Shown here one piece after another: positions 34,703 to 47,511 of a stretch of DNA of 64,000 nt (its first letter is position 1; every line of letters starts with the position of its first letter). The notes below the pieces were generated by a model, which made no database searches, had not been told where the DNA came from, and saw only the letters and a program-made list of their open reading frames with translations. The stretch is from Bolinopsis microptera (taxonomy: Eukaryota; Ctenophora; Tentaculata; Lobata; Bolinopsidae), in contig NC_087079.1 of assembly GCF_026151205.1 (NCBI RefSeq), forward strand, positions 16,107,945 to 16,171,944. Reading direction: 5' to 3'. The translations under genes and the position numbers were made by a program.

Positions 34703-35722
34703 TTGGACGCAAAGGATATTAACAGAAAGATACTTGGCCGGTGGGCTACAATATGCAAGTATACAAACCGCAACTGGGGATTCAGACAACATGTCATTGT
34801 AAGGCTAATTGAAGTTCTCATATATTCACGGATCCACTATGCTGGAACTGTCTGGATCAATAATAGAAGTATCAAAGAAATTGAAAGCGCTTGGTATAGG
34901 ACTATAAAAGCAGCTTTGGGTGCAGTGTTCAATGTAAGACTAACTACAGCTGAAATGATACTTGGTGTGTTGCCACTCAACATATCAAACAAAGTGAACT
35001 CAGTGAAGCACATCCTTAAACTGAATATATTCCCGAATAAAGAGGATCCACTGAAACACCTTATTGATGACCAAATGAAATCAGGCAGTTACAGCGCACT
35101 AACTGGAAAAGTAAAAGATGTATTTCAGTTTCTATTGTGGAAATCTTCGATACTTCCTGAACACTTCACTAATGAGGATCTAAAAATCATAAATAACCAT
35201 GATCTAGAAAAACTCACCAGTCTATCAATAAAAGGATGCAGCTACAGTAAATCAGTGATGAAACATTACAGTGAACAGCTTTGGCAATCGTGCATAAACA
35301 GCCAGTACCAGCTGGAAGGGTATACAGAGGCACCTACAGTGAGCGCCACAAAGCTCAAGTTTCCGCCCAAAACATCAAGGCAACTTGAAACCTTGTTTCT
35401 AAGCTTGTTCTATCCGAACAACATAATGAATGAATTTCTTCACCGCTTCAAAAGCAGTAAATTTGATTCTCCACTGTGTGATTGTAGGCGAGGGGCTCAA
35501 AATTCACTTCACCTGCTTACCGACTGTCCTGATGTACAAGCAGATAAAAGGAACAAAATGAGTGAGCTTCTTGAAAGACACCCTTTCCACAACATCAAAA
35601 ACCAAGGCTATGGTGGGAACTCAATGTTGATATCATGGAGCAGACTTCGTGAGTTCTTTGATCTAGCACTGGAAATAACAAAGGATGCAGAAGAATTCCT
35701 TCGAATAGAGATAAAACTTTAA
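34703..35722 (+). pseudogene. 5'-truncated LINE reverse transcriptase, C-terminal part
   Basis: 339 residues open to a natural stop. They match the region after the RT palm of non-LTR retrotransposons: RKILGRWATICKYTNRNWGF, then IEVLIYSRIHYAGTVW, then GVLPLNI. A C-terminal zinc-knuckle-like motif, CDC...NSLHLLTDC, is followed by a short acidic tail. The catalytic palm (YADD) is absent and there is no upstream frame, so this is a truncated insertion that has kept its frame. The frame runs back beyond the first ATG to about 34690. It lies head to head with the minus-strand remnant at 33.7-34.3 kb. Confidence 0.75.
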
Positions 35723-35764
35723 ACAGTTGATTATACTCCAACTACCATAACTACACCATCCCTA

Positions 35765-35850
35765 TGATTAGTGAGCCGGGTTCAATGTTAGACCGGACGA
35801 AGCATATGCATATATTTCATGAGCCGGGGTCAATGTTAGACCGGACGAAG
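35765..35850. repeat. 49-bp direct duplication in the LINE 3' region
   Basis: TGAGCCGGGTTCAATGTTAG with ACCGGACGAAG occurs at about 35771 and again at 35820 with one change. Confidence 0.8.
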
Positions 35851-36617
35851 ATATGGCTACATCTCAACAGTGGATAACACAGCAGAGGTTCTATTACAGT
35901 TAAATTCTGTTACCTGAACTCAACTTAACAGTTCTAATATTATAGCATATACTATAATATTATGAAGATATTTTGTGTCAAAATGAGGCTGTTTAATCAT
36001 TCTTACACACCAAAGGTTGTTGTGTGTTTTTTAATTAATTTATTATTGTTTAAAAGTTTATATTGAGAATTTCATACAGTAGTCTATAGACTAATTAAAT
36101 TATTTACTGGTCACATATATGTGGTTTTAGAATTATATAATGACATTGAACGAACTTATTTATTGCGAATTTAAAGGATTGCTAGTATTTTATTTATTTG
36201 TTTTCACTTCTGCACGTTTAGGCAGTTGCTCTTGTGACCAGAGTTTTAGAGTTATATATATATATATATATATTGGATTGGAAATTTTCCTTCTGTTGTG
36301 CTCACTTGACACTTTGTCTCTGGTTTCAAACAATAAACTGCGGACAGGAGGTATTTTTAATCGAGTATTAGTCAAGAATTTAAGTCAAGAGTCGAATAGG
36401 AGATTATTTATCAATTTGGATAATGAAAAAATAGCAGAATTAGATATAAATTTGGAGCCAGTTCTTTAAACTGGCTTACTTATACTACTTAAAGGGTGTT
36501 TATAAATTTTATTTAGTTTCTATTGAATTTATATTGAATTTTTATATAGGGTAATTGTTATATTATGTGTATATTGTTTTTATAGCATTTAATCTAACAA
36601 AAAAAAAAAAAATTTGG
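35851..36617. other. AT-rich spacer
   Basis: Holds a (TA)n run at 36253-36272 and a poly-A tract at 36599-36612 that may mark a retrotransposon 3' end. The 109-codon frame at 36140 is spanned by the TA run and has no family match. Confidence 0.4.
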
Positions 36618-37029
36618 ATAATGATAATATGTTCATTTACTCGAAATAGTTTTTTTTTTTGAATATATCCTAAGAAAAGAGCTTCTCCAATTTCCAAATC
36701 AATGAAACTAATAAATCGATGAAACTAATAAATCAATGTTTTAGCTCATTTTACAAAGTCAAATATTTAAAACAATTAAAATTGTATAGTGCTCAATTTG
36801 TAAATGACTAGTTGATCTTTGCTATAATGATAATATGTTCATTTACTCGAAATAGTTTTTTTTTTTGAATATATCCTAAGAAAAGAGCTTCTCCAATTTC
36901 CAAATCAATGAAACTAATAAATCGATGAAACTAATAAATCAATGTTTTAGCTCATTTTACAAAGTCAAATATTTAAAACAATTAAAATTGTATAGTGCTC
37001 AATTTGTAAATGACTAGTTGATCTTTGCT
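36618..37029. repeat. 206-bp tandem duplication
   Basis: Bases 36618-36823 are repeated almost perfectly at 36824-37029, including an internal poly-T run and a small GAAACTAATAAATC duplication. The high identity suggests a recent event. Confidence 0.95.
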
Positions 37030-39353
37030 ATTGGAAGTTTGTCAAGGACTGGCAGCTAGCGGGGCAAGGAATGCACGGGCTTAGGGGCTATTTGGCACAT
37101 TGAATAAATATGTCTTCATCCCAATTTTAAACATATCCACGTACTGTATAACACATTTTGACTGTTACACATCACTCACAGTCAGCCACTCTGACATGGT
37201 TGACCACCTTCCTTGTGTGCCTGTCCGGGTCAATAAAGCAGTCAAGCATCATGTATGTTATGTTGAGCATTCTCAACCAACAAATGTGGGAACTCCCACG
37301 AAAGACCAAAACAGATCTGAAGAGACACTTAACAACATTGGAAAATAGACTTTAATTTGTTTATATAATTTATAAAGCGTATATTATTGCCCACGTTAAG
37401 GGGCATGTTAATAATTTATTAAATTATTAGCTATTTTAGATTTAATGATAATAATAATTCCTTGTGTTGTTGGTTGATCATATGAGGGGCTATAAATAAC
37501 TCATTTCATTGTTATAGATTTTGGGTCAAATGACATTGAAAGATCTTTGCTCTTGAGTCTTGATTTGATTTGATTTGATTTCGGCATGATAACGACCATC
37601 TAGCAAGGTCACTGAGGATAGCACAAGACCCAATTGTCATATAGTCAATTTCAGAGTTTCATTCAGATCGATTGAATTCAGTTAAAACAGTTATTTGTAT
37701 TAAATGATATAAATGTTTCTATTATATCACATGAACGAATTCACATCACTAAACATCCATATGCCACAAGTAGAGAATTGCGTCATTTGGGTAACAGATA
37801 TTTGAGTAACAGATCTTTCTCTCATACGTCACAAGAAGAGATTTACGTCATGTGCCATCCCTCCCTAGGGGAAAATAAACTTATCAATACATCTTATAAA
37901 ATCAATATATGATATAATAATATAAATCACAATCAAATATAAATCACAATCAAATTAGATAGAAATCATATCAACAACAATTGTAGTACTGAAAGTTCTA
38001 TTCCCAAATAAAGCCTTGATATTTAATGGAAAATCATCAAAACATAAAATGAGAATTTGGAAGATTGTTTAGCCATTTCCTTGAACAAAAATTGACGGTT
38101 TTGACTGATATTGTTTACCAGTGACTAATCAGTGAGGTCGGTGAGAGTGACACAAGTCGCCATCAAGGTACTAGAACCAGTATATCCGGAGAAAACTTTG
38201 ATGCAATGAAAATTTTGAATATGTCCTACTATACCGGTACGACATTTTCAAATTTCAGCTTTCGGCGACCCAAATTTCACTGTTTTGACTGAATTTTTCT
38301 TGAATGACCATCTAGCTAAGTCACTGAGGATAGCACAAGACATGATTGTGGTACTGAAAGTTCTATTCTGTGAGTAAAGTATGTGTGAGAAAGTTTTAAT
38401 AAAATTATTGTATATTTACTTTTGAATTTTTTAAATCTAATTTGAGAATGAAGTTTAAAGAAATTTTAATTAGCACTGTATAGTTTAAGATATTTATAGC
38501 TTATTATAACCATTGATACAAAGGCCATAATCTTTCGCCAGCTCTCCAATATCCACCTTGAAAGCTTGAAGCTGCATTTTATATCCTTGAACTACACAAT
38601 ATAAACTAAAGAATGTTTTAGTGTAGACTTTTTGTCACAACAAGACTGCAACCTATAATAACAACTATAAACAGAACCCCTAATGTCTGCTTACAATTTT
38701 TCTTCTAGTCCTAATTTGAGCCTTGTCTCTATAAACTTAACTGAACTAGCGTTTCGGTGTGTGCAAAAGCTTCCAGGCACGCGCATTCCTTGCCCCGTTA
38801 GTTACCTGTCCTTCCAAAACCAAACTAGCAGTCAAGGACAAAAAGTCATACACCAAATGGGCATTATATTTTATGAATTGTTTTACATCTTTTTATTCTG
38901 TAAAAATGTGCTAAAATTAAATTTCTTGTTTCATTGAATTTCTTGTTTCATTGATTCCCAAATAAAGCTTTGATAAATTGAAAATCATCAGAAGATAGGA
39001 CAATGCGTTTGAGAGAGTGTCCGTCCATGCTGACTGTAAGAAAACATTTCCTGTAGATACTCAGGGGCATTCCCTGAATAATATTATCTTTTAACATCAA
39101 GCCAGTGAAGATTCCTTAAATCATCTTCCATGTGATCATGTTTGTACTTTCCTGTATAAACTGTAGAATAGCCCATTACAATAGTCTTAATATGAGACAG
39201 TCAAACTGTTAGATTGAATTTAATATCTCTGATGTAAAAGAATGTTTGAAAAATGTATTGTTTTATTGAACATACCTATCTATTGTTTCATAATTGATTT
39301 AACTTTATTTTTGCTTTGTTTTGATTACAGTAGAACATTTTTCAGGTGAAACC
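37030..39353. repeat. Repeat-derived spacer upstream of TAF5
   Basis: Holds a (TGATT)n tail at 37560-37580 like a LINE/SINE 3' end. It also holds at least two units (about 37590-38080 and 38090-38360) of a dispersed repeat with blocks AGTCACTGAGGATAGCACAAGA, GTACTGAAAGTTCTATTC, CAGTGACTAATCAGTGAGGTC and AGTGACACAAGTC, also present at 44.8-45.7 kb. A GGGGCAAGGAATGC block at 37061 recurs inverted at about 38780. No gene seen. Confidence 0.6.
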
Positions 39354-41299
39354 ATGGCTGCAACTTCTACAACTGAAGATGAGCAATTACTGCAAGCAGT
39401 TTTAAGCTACCTGAAAAAGAAAAATTTACAACAGACTGAGCAGGCTCTGAGAAAAGAAGCAGATATTCAAGGAGATGAAGATTCACTTCATGTTGATAAG
39501 ATGAAGCAGGTTCTAACTACTTACAAGAGTGCTCAGCACCAAGAGCGCGCCCTGTCTCAGTTTGGTGCTCTCTGTCAGTTTGTGGAGAAGAGTCTTGAAA
39601 TGTATCGTGGTGAACTTAGTCTTGTGATCTATCCATTATTTGTGCAAATCTACCTTGAATTGATACTTGGTAACCAACCCAAACTGGCCAGGGAATTCTT
39701 TGAGAAGTATAAGGGCCAGCAAGAGGGGCGAGAGGACGACCTGTATGAGTTAACAACCATCACAACAAAAGAGGCGTTGCAGCTAAATTCAATATTTTCC
39801 CACTTTAGAAGCAACAAGTATGTCATCAGAATGTGTAAAGATAGTTTCAACTGTTTATTGTCTCACCTACAAGATAACTCTCATGTTTTACTGCTGAACT
39901 TAATCAACCTTCATCTTTATGTTGACGTTTTTGATGGTCTTCCAAAGCAACCTTCCCAGCTTGCGTTATCTAATTCAACAATGATGGGGGATGGAATGAA
40001 ATCAGTAAATCAGCAGAAAATGCATTATGGTGTGATTCACCCTCCTGCCCTATTAAATGCCCTTTTAGACCCTGACGAATTTGATGATCCTGGAGGGGAG
40101 GCAGACAGTGATCCTAAGAAGAAGAAAAAGAAAGAGAAAATGATTTTGGCTACTGTGAAAATAAAAGACAAAACTGAAAGCCATGCTCCACCTCCTGGAA
40201 GGATTCCCTATCCGCCCTTGACTGAAGCTGATATAGCCGCTAACAATGAGACGATTCAAGAGTTAACTGGTCGATACAGGATTACTCATGGTAATCAACC
40301 TACCATTGCTTTCTATACATTTCTCAATGGAACAGAGGTTGTTAATTGTGCAAATTTGTCTGAAGATTGCAAGCTTTTGGCTGCCGGATGTCAGAACAGT
40401 GCTGTTAAGATTTGGTCACTCACCAGAAACAAGATTTACAAAATGAAAGAAGCTGCAGAATTAGACTCTTTAAATCTTGCTGATGAAAACATAATCGACA
40501 TGATAATAGATGATAGGACAGGGACACAATCTCTGACTTTGTATGGTCACATTGGTCCTGTTAATGATGTAGCTTCAAACTATAACAAAAGTTTGGTTTT
40601 GAGTTGTGGCAATGATTGTACAGCACGTTTGTGGTCCCTACAAACTCACACACAGTTGGTGTCCTACCGCGCACATGAGGATACCATATGGCGCTGTGCC
40701 TGGTCACCTTTAGGACACTATTTCGCCACAGGTGGCGTTGACAGACTAGTGATCCTATGGAGCATGCAGCACATAGCTCCAGTCAGACTATTCAGTGGTC
40801 ATTTGGGTGATGTTACGAGTCTGTGTATCCATCCCAATGGGAATTATGTTGCTTCAGGCAGCAGTGACAGAAGTATTAGAATATGGGATATGTCAGGTGG
40901 GGGCTGCGTACGACAACTCACTGGCCACAAGGAACAGTAACATCTCTAGTCTTTTCACCTCATGGTCATTTACTCATTTCAGGTGATGAGAAAGGATCCA
41001 TACTAGTATGGGATTTAAGTAATGGCTCTCACACAGCTACTCTGTCAAATCACACGGACACAGTGACAAGTTTAGCAATGAGTAGAGAGGGAGGCACCCT
41101 GGTTAGTGGGGGGATGGACTGTGTGGTGAACACTTGGGACATGGCTTTCGTTGTGGATAACTGCGAGACTGAGCTGGCTAATGAAGACGTTCTCATTAAT
41201 ATGAGCAAAACTAAGAATTCACCTGTCTTGCATTTGGGTTCAACCAGGAAGAATCTTATTATGGGTGTAGGAAATTTCTATTCCACCGATAAAATATAG
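39354..41299 (+). pseudogene. TAF5 (TFIID subunit) copy, intronless, one frameshift
   Basis: TAF5 is a scaffold subunit of TFIID. A strong start (GAAACCATGG at 39354) opens the protein. LisH comes first (about residues 13-45, YLKKKNLQQTEQALRKEA), then the TAF5 NTD2 helical domain (about 55-205), a Lys-rich linker (DPKKKKKKEK), then WD40 repeats from about 325. The sixth repeat breaks at about 40936, where ACTGGCCACAAGGAACAG lacks one base relative to the GHKGTVTSL expected in the family. The remaining WD40 repeats and the normal C-terminus continue in the next frame to 41299. The region has no introns, whereas TAF5 is usually multi-exon, which suggests a retrocopy. AATAAA follows at 41308. 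There is no poly-A tail or target duplication. A sequencing or assembly error in a working gene is the alternative. Confidence 0.85.
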
Positions 41300-41307
41300 T
41301 GTAAGTT

Positions 41308-41313
41308 AATAAA
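41308..41313 (+). terminator. Polyadenylation signal after TAF5
   Basis: AATAAA 9 bp after the stop codon of the TAF5-like frame, implying a very short 3' UTR if used. Confidence 0.5.
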
Positions 41314-41675
41314 AACTAGCTTATTTTCAAATCTATGATATTGCTATAAGGTGACTAGTGACATTTCTTAACAGCTTCTCAGAAAGAAATCACGACAAAG
41401 ATGTTTGCTGTGAACATTTTATTATTTAATTAGTATTCTTTATTTTTATTGTCATGGAAATTAAATGCTATACAGCAATGGTTACATTATACTAATATTG
41501 TAACAAGTATGTATTTATTGATTGAATCTTGCAATTGGATTTACTAGAATACTGTTACTTAGATTTCGATAATCACACTCCAATGACTCTACATTGAACT
41601 GCTAAAGTTTGTACTGTCAAATTGTAAGAAACTAAGGATTTTACTCCGTAGAAATAATATTTAGAAAAGATCGAA

Positions 41676-44205
41676 ATGAGTTCCTTGCAATTACAAGTCA
41701 CTTTACCCTTCCTTTCTCAGAAATATGTTTTGATGGAATCAGAACCAAAAAAGGAAGATATAAATGTTTCTGAAAGACTGGAAACAGAACAGCAACCACC
41801 ATCACCCTTAGATTTTGGCAGTGCCTTTGCTGAAGGGAGGGAGGGAGCAGGTATTGTACCAGTTGAAGAGAAAGAGGTAGTGGAGAATGCTGAAGGTAAT
41901 GCGACAGTCGAGAATGTGCCTGCTGCAGAGATTGGAGCAGAGATGATTCCATCTGCTTCAGAGAGTGGGGCAGTGGAGAATACAGCTGCTGCTGGGAAGG
42001 AGGCAGTGGAGAATACAGCTGCTGTAGGGAAGGAGGCAGTAGAACCCGGCCCCTCTAACAGTTCTGATCAGTCAAATATTCCCCAAACTCTCTTTTATAT
42101 CAAACGATTTCAGACGAATCTAAAAGAGCAACCAATGATTCTACAGTCAGTCAACGGGCCTTGTCCACTTATTGCAATTATAAACTGTTTGTTATTACAG
42201 CAACGCCTAGATCTGTCAGGAGCAAGCGAATGTATAACTGCAAGTAGTTTGTGTTCGCTGCTGGGAAACTACCTCTTAGATCGGGCTCAGCAAAACGAAA
42301 ACAAAAGTCACTCAGAACAATATATACTGGACTGCATGGAGAGATTTGTACAGATACAGACTGGTATTGATGTGAACGTTAGATTTAACTCTGTTGAGGG
42401 ATTTGAGTACACACCAGAATTATCCCTCTTTGATTTAGCTCAGGTCAGGTTACTACACGGCTGGGTGGTTGATCCACAAGATACATTTCTGTCAGAACTG
42501 ATCGGTGATCTTACATACAATCAGCTTGTTGAGAAAACTATGGAGAAATCAAGCAGTACAGATACAAAAGAAGTCTCAGAATCGTTTGTTTTAAAAGAAC
42601 ACCTGGAATCATCTCAGTTGACAGTCCATGGTATTTGTGAGATCAATGGGGCCCTAAAAACAGGAGATATTGTAGTTCTGTTCCGCAATAATCACTTCAG
42701 TACCATAACAAAACAGAAAGACAGACTATACGTGCTGGTGACAGACATTGGGTGGGCTGAAGAGGGGCAAGTGGTGTGGGAAACTTTAGACAGTACGTGT
42801 AACTCTTCATCTTTCGTTGATGGTTTCTTCAATTCAGCTTCCACCTCTGTAGATAAAACAACGGTCCTTGCAGACGAAGTAAGTTGCAAATAACTGTGTC
42901 TCTTCCAACCGTATTATTTCTATCCAGCCCCTTTTTCAAGAAAGAACAAATATTGAGTCAATAGTGATGGTAAGGATTGCTGGATATTAGATAGCCGGAA
43001 ACAAAGCTTGCTACTGATTCTTGATTTGGGAAGTTATCATGCTCAAAAGGGGAGTTCCACCTCTCTGCCACATTAAAGCGACCCTTACAACGAAGTGGGC
43101 CCGTGTTCTTGTTTCATCTTTAACCATCAAGAATTTGAAAATTCATCTCTAGATATCCATCCAGTTCGTATACTTATCGGTTTCTGACCTTACCGGAATT
43201 CTTACCAAGCTTTAGAGATAGTATATACTAGTGAAATTGTATCATTCGTGATTTGTGGGAGAAAACGTGTAAATTTGTGTTTCAGGAGTATGCGTTATCG
43301 TTAGAGTTACAGATTAGCAAAGAAGAACAGCTGGAACAACAGCGACTTTGGGATCAAGCGAAGGTTTTTAAGATTGCACGATGAATTATGACATTGAAAT
43401 TTACCAAAAAGTAAAAACAAATGGCTATAATTTACATTAAATCCAAATACTTGATGAATGTTATGAATCAGTTGAGTTGCTGGCAAGGCTGTCCAGGAGA
43501 CTCATAACGGTTATGTCGGTAGTTTTTTAACCTGTATTCCCGTTTCCAAATTTAATCAATGATGACTCTTCAGTTGAACTATGAACAACAAGACCGAGAA
43601 GAAGGTAACAATCAAGCCCGCCCACAGAAGGTTTGCATTACTCGTTATTTCACTTAATTTATAATATGTCAGCATAGCGTTCACGCGCATTCCCATTATA
43701 TTGATTTATTTATTTGTGTATACAGCGCGCGCATTAACCGGAATTGATCTCTCGGGTTCTGATCTCTCGGACCCGTATTTGGGCGATTTTACGGATTTTA
43801 GGTTTATGTGAATGTACATTTTATGAGTCGGACGACTTTGTAACCTATTTTCGAATAGAATAAAAACATGCCTTTAACATTCATGATTGAATATCTCAAC
43901 CACAATATTTTTGCGATATGCTTCTGATAGGTGCGATATGTATCCGATAGGTGCGATAATTGTATCCGATAGTCGTGTACATTCGCTTACGACGCCTAAC
44001 AATAAATTTGTATCGTTGAACACATGCAAGCATCACCTTATTTAACCGACAGTCTAAGAAATTCTATAGCGCCATCTCATTTCCGAGCTCTTGATAAGTG
44101 AACCATAATAAATTCAGAAATTGAACAGACGAAAATTAATCAAACTAATCCCTTAAATTTCAGAAAGAAAGAAAAAAATCTGAAGGAGGTTGCTCGGTGA
44201 TGTAG
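41676..44205 (+). CDS. MINDY-1/2 (FAM63)-type deubiquitinase
   Basis: A cysteine protease that trims K48-linked ubiquitin chains. Exon 1 (41676-42878) covers nearly all of the protein. An acidic N-terminus carries a 12-residue repeat (ENTAA.GKEAV). The MINDY catalytic domain starts near residue 138. The catalytic Cys is C163 in QSVNGPCPLIAI and the His is H340 in LFRNNHFSTI, so the active site looks intact. Exon 2 (43286-43363, in phase) gives EYALSLELQISKEEQLEQQR, fitting the ubiquitin-interacting tail. A small exon (about 43574-43604) and a last exon (about 44164-44205) are tentative. In one phase the last exon ends GGCSVM, a CaaX prenylation box as in some relatives. Start at 41676; the ATG at 41733 is also possible. 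Confidence 0.85.
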
Positions 44206-44354
44206 TGACTATGGTTGTGTACAGTGTAGTTTTCACGGAAACTAATGTAAAGTGTTTAGTAATTGTTGTGGAAAAAAATGTATTTTTGGAGACAGAATAG
44301 AGAATTTTTGGAATGTTTCATGTTTAAAATGTTTAATTTTAATTGTTACACTTA

Positions 44355-44512
44355 GGGGTCGTTCACATATTACGTAATCACTTATTGGACAATTTTTGAC
44401 CCCCTTCCCCCTCCGTAATCAGTTTTACACATAGCTATTGTGTCAAAATTACACTAGCGTAATCATTTGGAAACCCCCCTCCCCCCTGATTACGTAATAT
44501 GTGAACGACGCC
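44355..44512. mobile_element. MITE of the TTACGTAATC family, full copy
   Basis: 158 bp. It starts GGGGTCGTTCACATATTACG and ends TACGTAATATGTGAACGACG, near-perfect inverted repeats of about 27 bp. It is flanked by TTA and TAA, which would fit a TWA target (PIF/Harbinger-like, inference). Interior C-rich and G-rich tracts (CCCCCTTCCCCCT) mirror each other. Confidence 0.85.
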
Positions 44513-45256
44513 TAATTTAATGTTTTTTGATCTCAGATAATATTTGTGTGAACGCTATATCTAGATCTTTATAAATATAAATTATTAGATTTAATTGTTT
44601 TCATGGTAACAAATTAATAATATCTAATTTCGGGATTGATCACAACTCCAATTGTTTTATTTATCGATGCACATGCTTAGTGCTTCATTTCCAAAAAGGT
44701 AAAACTATTTGGTAACACCCCCTCGAGATTCCCTCAGTCTAACTAAACTTCGAGTTTAACAATTGTAGCACACCACTTTGTCCCACCGAACATTTTTAGA
44801 TATCAGCTTTCCTCGACCCAAATATCACTGTTCTGAATGAATTTGTCTTTTATACGACCAATTAGTGAGTTCACTGTGCACTGTGGAATGTGGATGGGTC
44901 AAGACACGATTTAGGCACTAAAAGCTAGATTACCGAACAATGCATTGATTTAAATGGAAAATTATCAGAATAGAAGGAGACATTTTGAAAGAAATTTAAT
45001 AGTTTTGACTGAATTCTTGACTAGTGACTAATCAGTGAGGTCAATATGAGTGACACAAGTCACCATCGAGATACTGTAAGCTGAATGTCTGGAGAAAGCT
45101 TCGATGAAAAAAATCATGAAAATATCCTACCGGTAGGACATCTTCAGATATTAACTTTCCTCGACCGGAATTTCACTGTTTGGACTGAATTTTGTCCTCC
45201 ATGCAATGCAATGACCAAATAATGGATGGCACAAGACACGATTTAGGTTAGCAGTT

Positions 45257-45686
45257 AGGGGCCATCTACTTATATAGGACGTCTGGCAAATAGGGAGGGG
45301 GTGGTTTTGGAATTTCGGACAGGGGAGGGGGAGGGTGGTTTCTGAAAATCCGGACGTCCGGAAATTTTTGCAGAATTAACGAAAAAGTCCCATTTATTTC
45401 AACTCTTTGACACTAATTACTCTGTAAGTTTAGATCCCTGTATTTTGAACGAGTACTTAAATGTAACTGTGCTAAACTTGTTCACCATTAAATGTATTGT
45501 TTTCTATTTTAAGTAACTACACATTTTATTAACAATGAATTTGAGTCGGTTTTATTTGTACTCTTAAAAGTAGCTGGAAATCTGGACGTCCGGGGGAGGG
45601 GGTGGTTCTGAAAATTCGGACAGGTAGGGGGGTGGTCTGAGAATCTGCGATTTTGGCGGAGGTCCTAAGTACAGTAGATGGCCCCT
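45257..45686. mobile_element. PIF/Harbinger-like MITE, 430 bp
   Basis: Inverted termini GGGGCCATCTACT / AGTAGATGGCCCC extend imperfectly for about 26 bp. TTA flanks both ends (45255-45257 and 45686-45688), the target type of PIF/Harbinger. The insertion splits a dispersed repeat unit whose halves continue on each side (ATTTAGGTTAGCAG before it, GCTAGATGACCGAACAAAGC after it). Interior rich in GGGAGGGGG. Confidence 0.82.
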
Positions 45687-46268
45687 TATGAACGCTAGAT
45701 GACCGAACAAAGCTTTGGTATTATCCGTTTAAAACAGAAAATCGTCTTAAATAGAATTTGGTAAACCTGGGGACCGGGCCTTAGGCTTTTGTGTACAGAA
45801 ACACACAAAATTGAAGATTGAAGATATGGTGGAATGACAGTCTGACTGGCTGAGCGGTGTGATGTATTACTGTATTATAATGTCTGTTAGCGGATCAATA
45901 TAATTATGAATACGCGAGCAGATAGCAGGGGTCGTTATTACCTATCACGTAATCAGCCGTGGGGGAGGGGGTTTCCAAATGATTACGCTAGTGTAATTTA
46001 GATATTATTAATTTGTTACCATGAAAACAATTAAATCTAATAATTTATATTTATAAAGATCTAGATATAGCACAAATATTATCTGAGATCAAAAAACATT
46101 AAATTAGGGGTCGTTCACATATTACGTAATCAGTAGAGGGGGGAGGGGGGTTTCCAAATGATTACGCTTATAGTGCGATTTTGACACAATAGCTATGTGT
46201 GAAATTGATTACGGAGGGGGAGGGGTTAAAAATTGGCCAAAAAATGATTACGTAATATGTGAACGGCC

Positions 46269-47511
46269 GCGTGAGCTGAGGTCAGCTTTTTAACCCACTA
46301 ATCATGACTACTTTTCTCAGCGCTATTTTTATTCTAAAAAGATCTTAGCGGTTCTAAATTAATCGGCACACCTTTAACTAGCAAACCGGCCGTTCACCGT
46401 TGGGCAAACATATGCACTTGCAGTTGATAATATTAATCTGGATAAGAGTGAATAATCTGGATAGGAGTCATGGATATGATTGGATAATAATGAATCTTAA
46501 TGTTTGTTTCAATGTTTGTGAGGCACCCACTCTACCTCTGTTTCTAACGTATACGGTTCATCGTTTAATGAATCGTAATGGATCGTTAGAAAGAATACTT
46601 ATGCCAAAAGCCACTACATAGGTACGTGCGCACCTGTTGTACCAGTAATTCTTCTTACATTTTACAACCTAACGTAAAAAATAATGATCTGAGATAACAC
46701 TTTTACTTTGGTGTTCATTACATGATCTGTCCAAACTCCAATCAGAAGTATTCTCTGCCCCTAGCTCTTTGAACTGAATAGCGATAGTATGTAGTACTTT
46801 TGCGATAGTTAGACGGGATTCTGCTAGTTAAAATAAACGCTGATACATGTAAGGAAGTAAGTCAATTTACCAAATTTATCGTTAGAGTTACAGATTTAGC
46901 AGATTTAGCAGATTTAGCAGATGCAATGCTTGATGCTTGCGTTAGGATAGGGTTGGGATCAGATTAGGAGGGTAAGGTTTTGAATTGTTCGTCTATACAA
47001 AACGTTTTAAAGTAAATCACGTGATTGTCCTGTATAAAATGATTAATCATCATCTCCTCGTGAAGCTGTTTTTTCTTCTCTTCTTTAAATATTAGATAAT
47101 AGACCTTGTCCCAGGAAAAAGCATTCCTGATAGATCCTTTTGTATATTGGTGCGTGGTTATATAATTTCAAACGTCCAACCATCTCTCATCCCCACCTTA
47201 AGCTTAGTTTGGTATTGTTAACCACTTCCGTTTTGTATTGTCTTAAAACGCACCGCTCTATAATATCAACAATAGGAATTTTTCCGACCGTCACTCCATA
47301 TATATATCCTTTTGATAACGGAACAATTTATTCCTCAAATGATAATGTAAAGTTTAACTTGGAACCTCTTTTGAATCTGTTGTTAATGTTTCTAAAAAGA
47401 GTGAAGCATTGTTAGGCTTCCCTAACATCTAATGATGAAGACATAAGTAATTTTTATTGGAGAGGCAATTGCAGTTGTCAGTTTATGTTGTTGGTTTGAG
47501 TTAGTGAAAGG
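46269..47511. other. Upstream region of the K2P gene
   Basis: AT-rich, with a small (GCAGATTTA)n run at 46894-46920. Short frames at 46400-46621 and 47140-47415 have no recognisable features. The promoter cannot be located by eye. Confidence 0.45.

Larger units (their letters stand above)
44355..46268. mobile_element. 1.9-kb composite inverted structure bounded by two MITE copies
   Basis: The sequence 44355-44628 (MITE plus about 115 bp with TTTTTTGATCTCAGATAATA and AATTGTTTTCATGGTAACAA) recurs in reverse complement at 46011-46268. Between the arms are dispersed 38-kb-type repeat units (44800-45250, 45690-45760), a GC-type repeat (45766-45870), a partial MITE (45931-46010) and a Harbinger-like MITE. 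No coding sequence. Confidence 0.75.

Noticed and set aside
36140-36469. 109-codon open frame
   Set aside because: Crosses a TA microsatellite in AT-rich DNA, without recognisable domain or splice context.
37100-37355. Two overlapping 65-82-codon frames
   Set aside because: They lie in repeat-derived DNA; a WELPRKTKTDLKRHL string hints at a retroelement end but is too short to assign.
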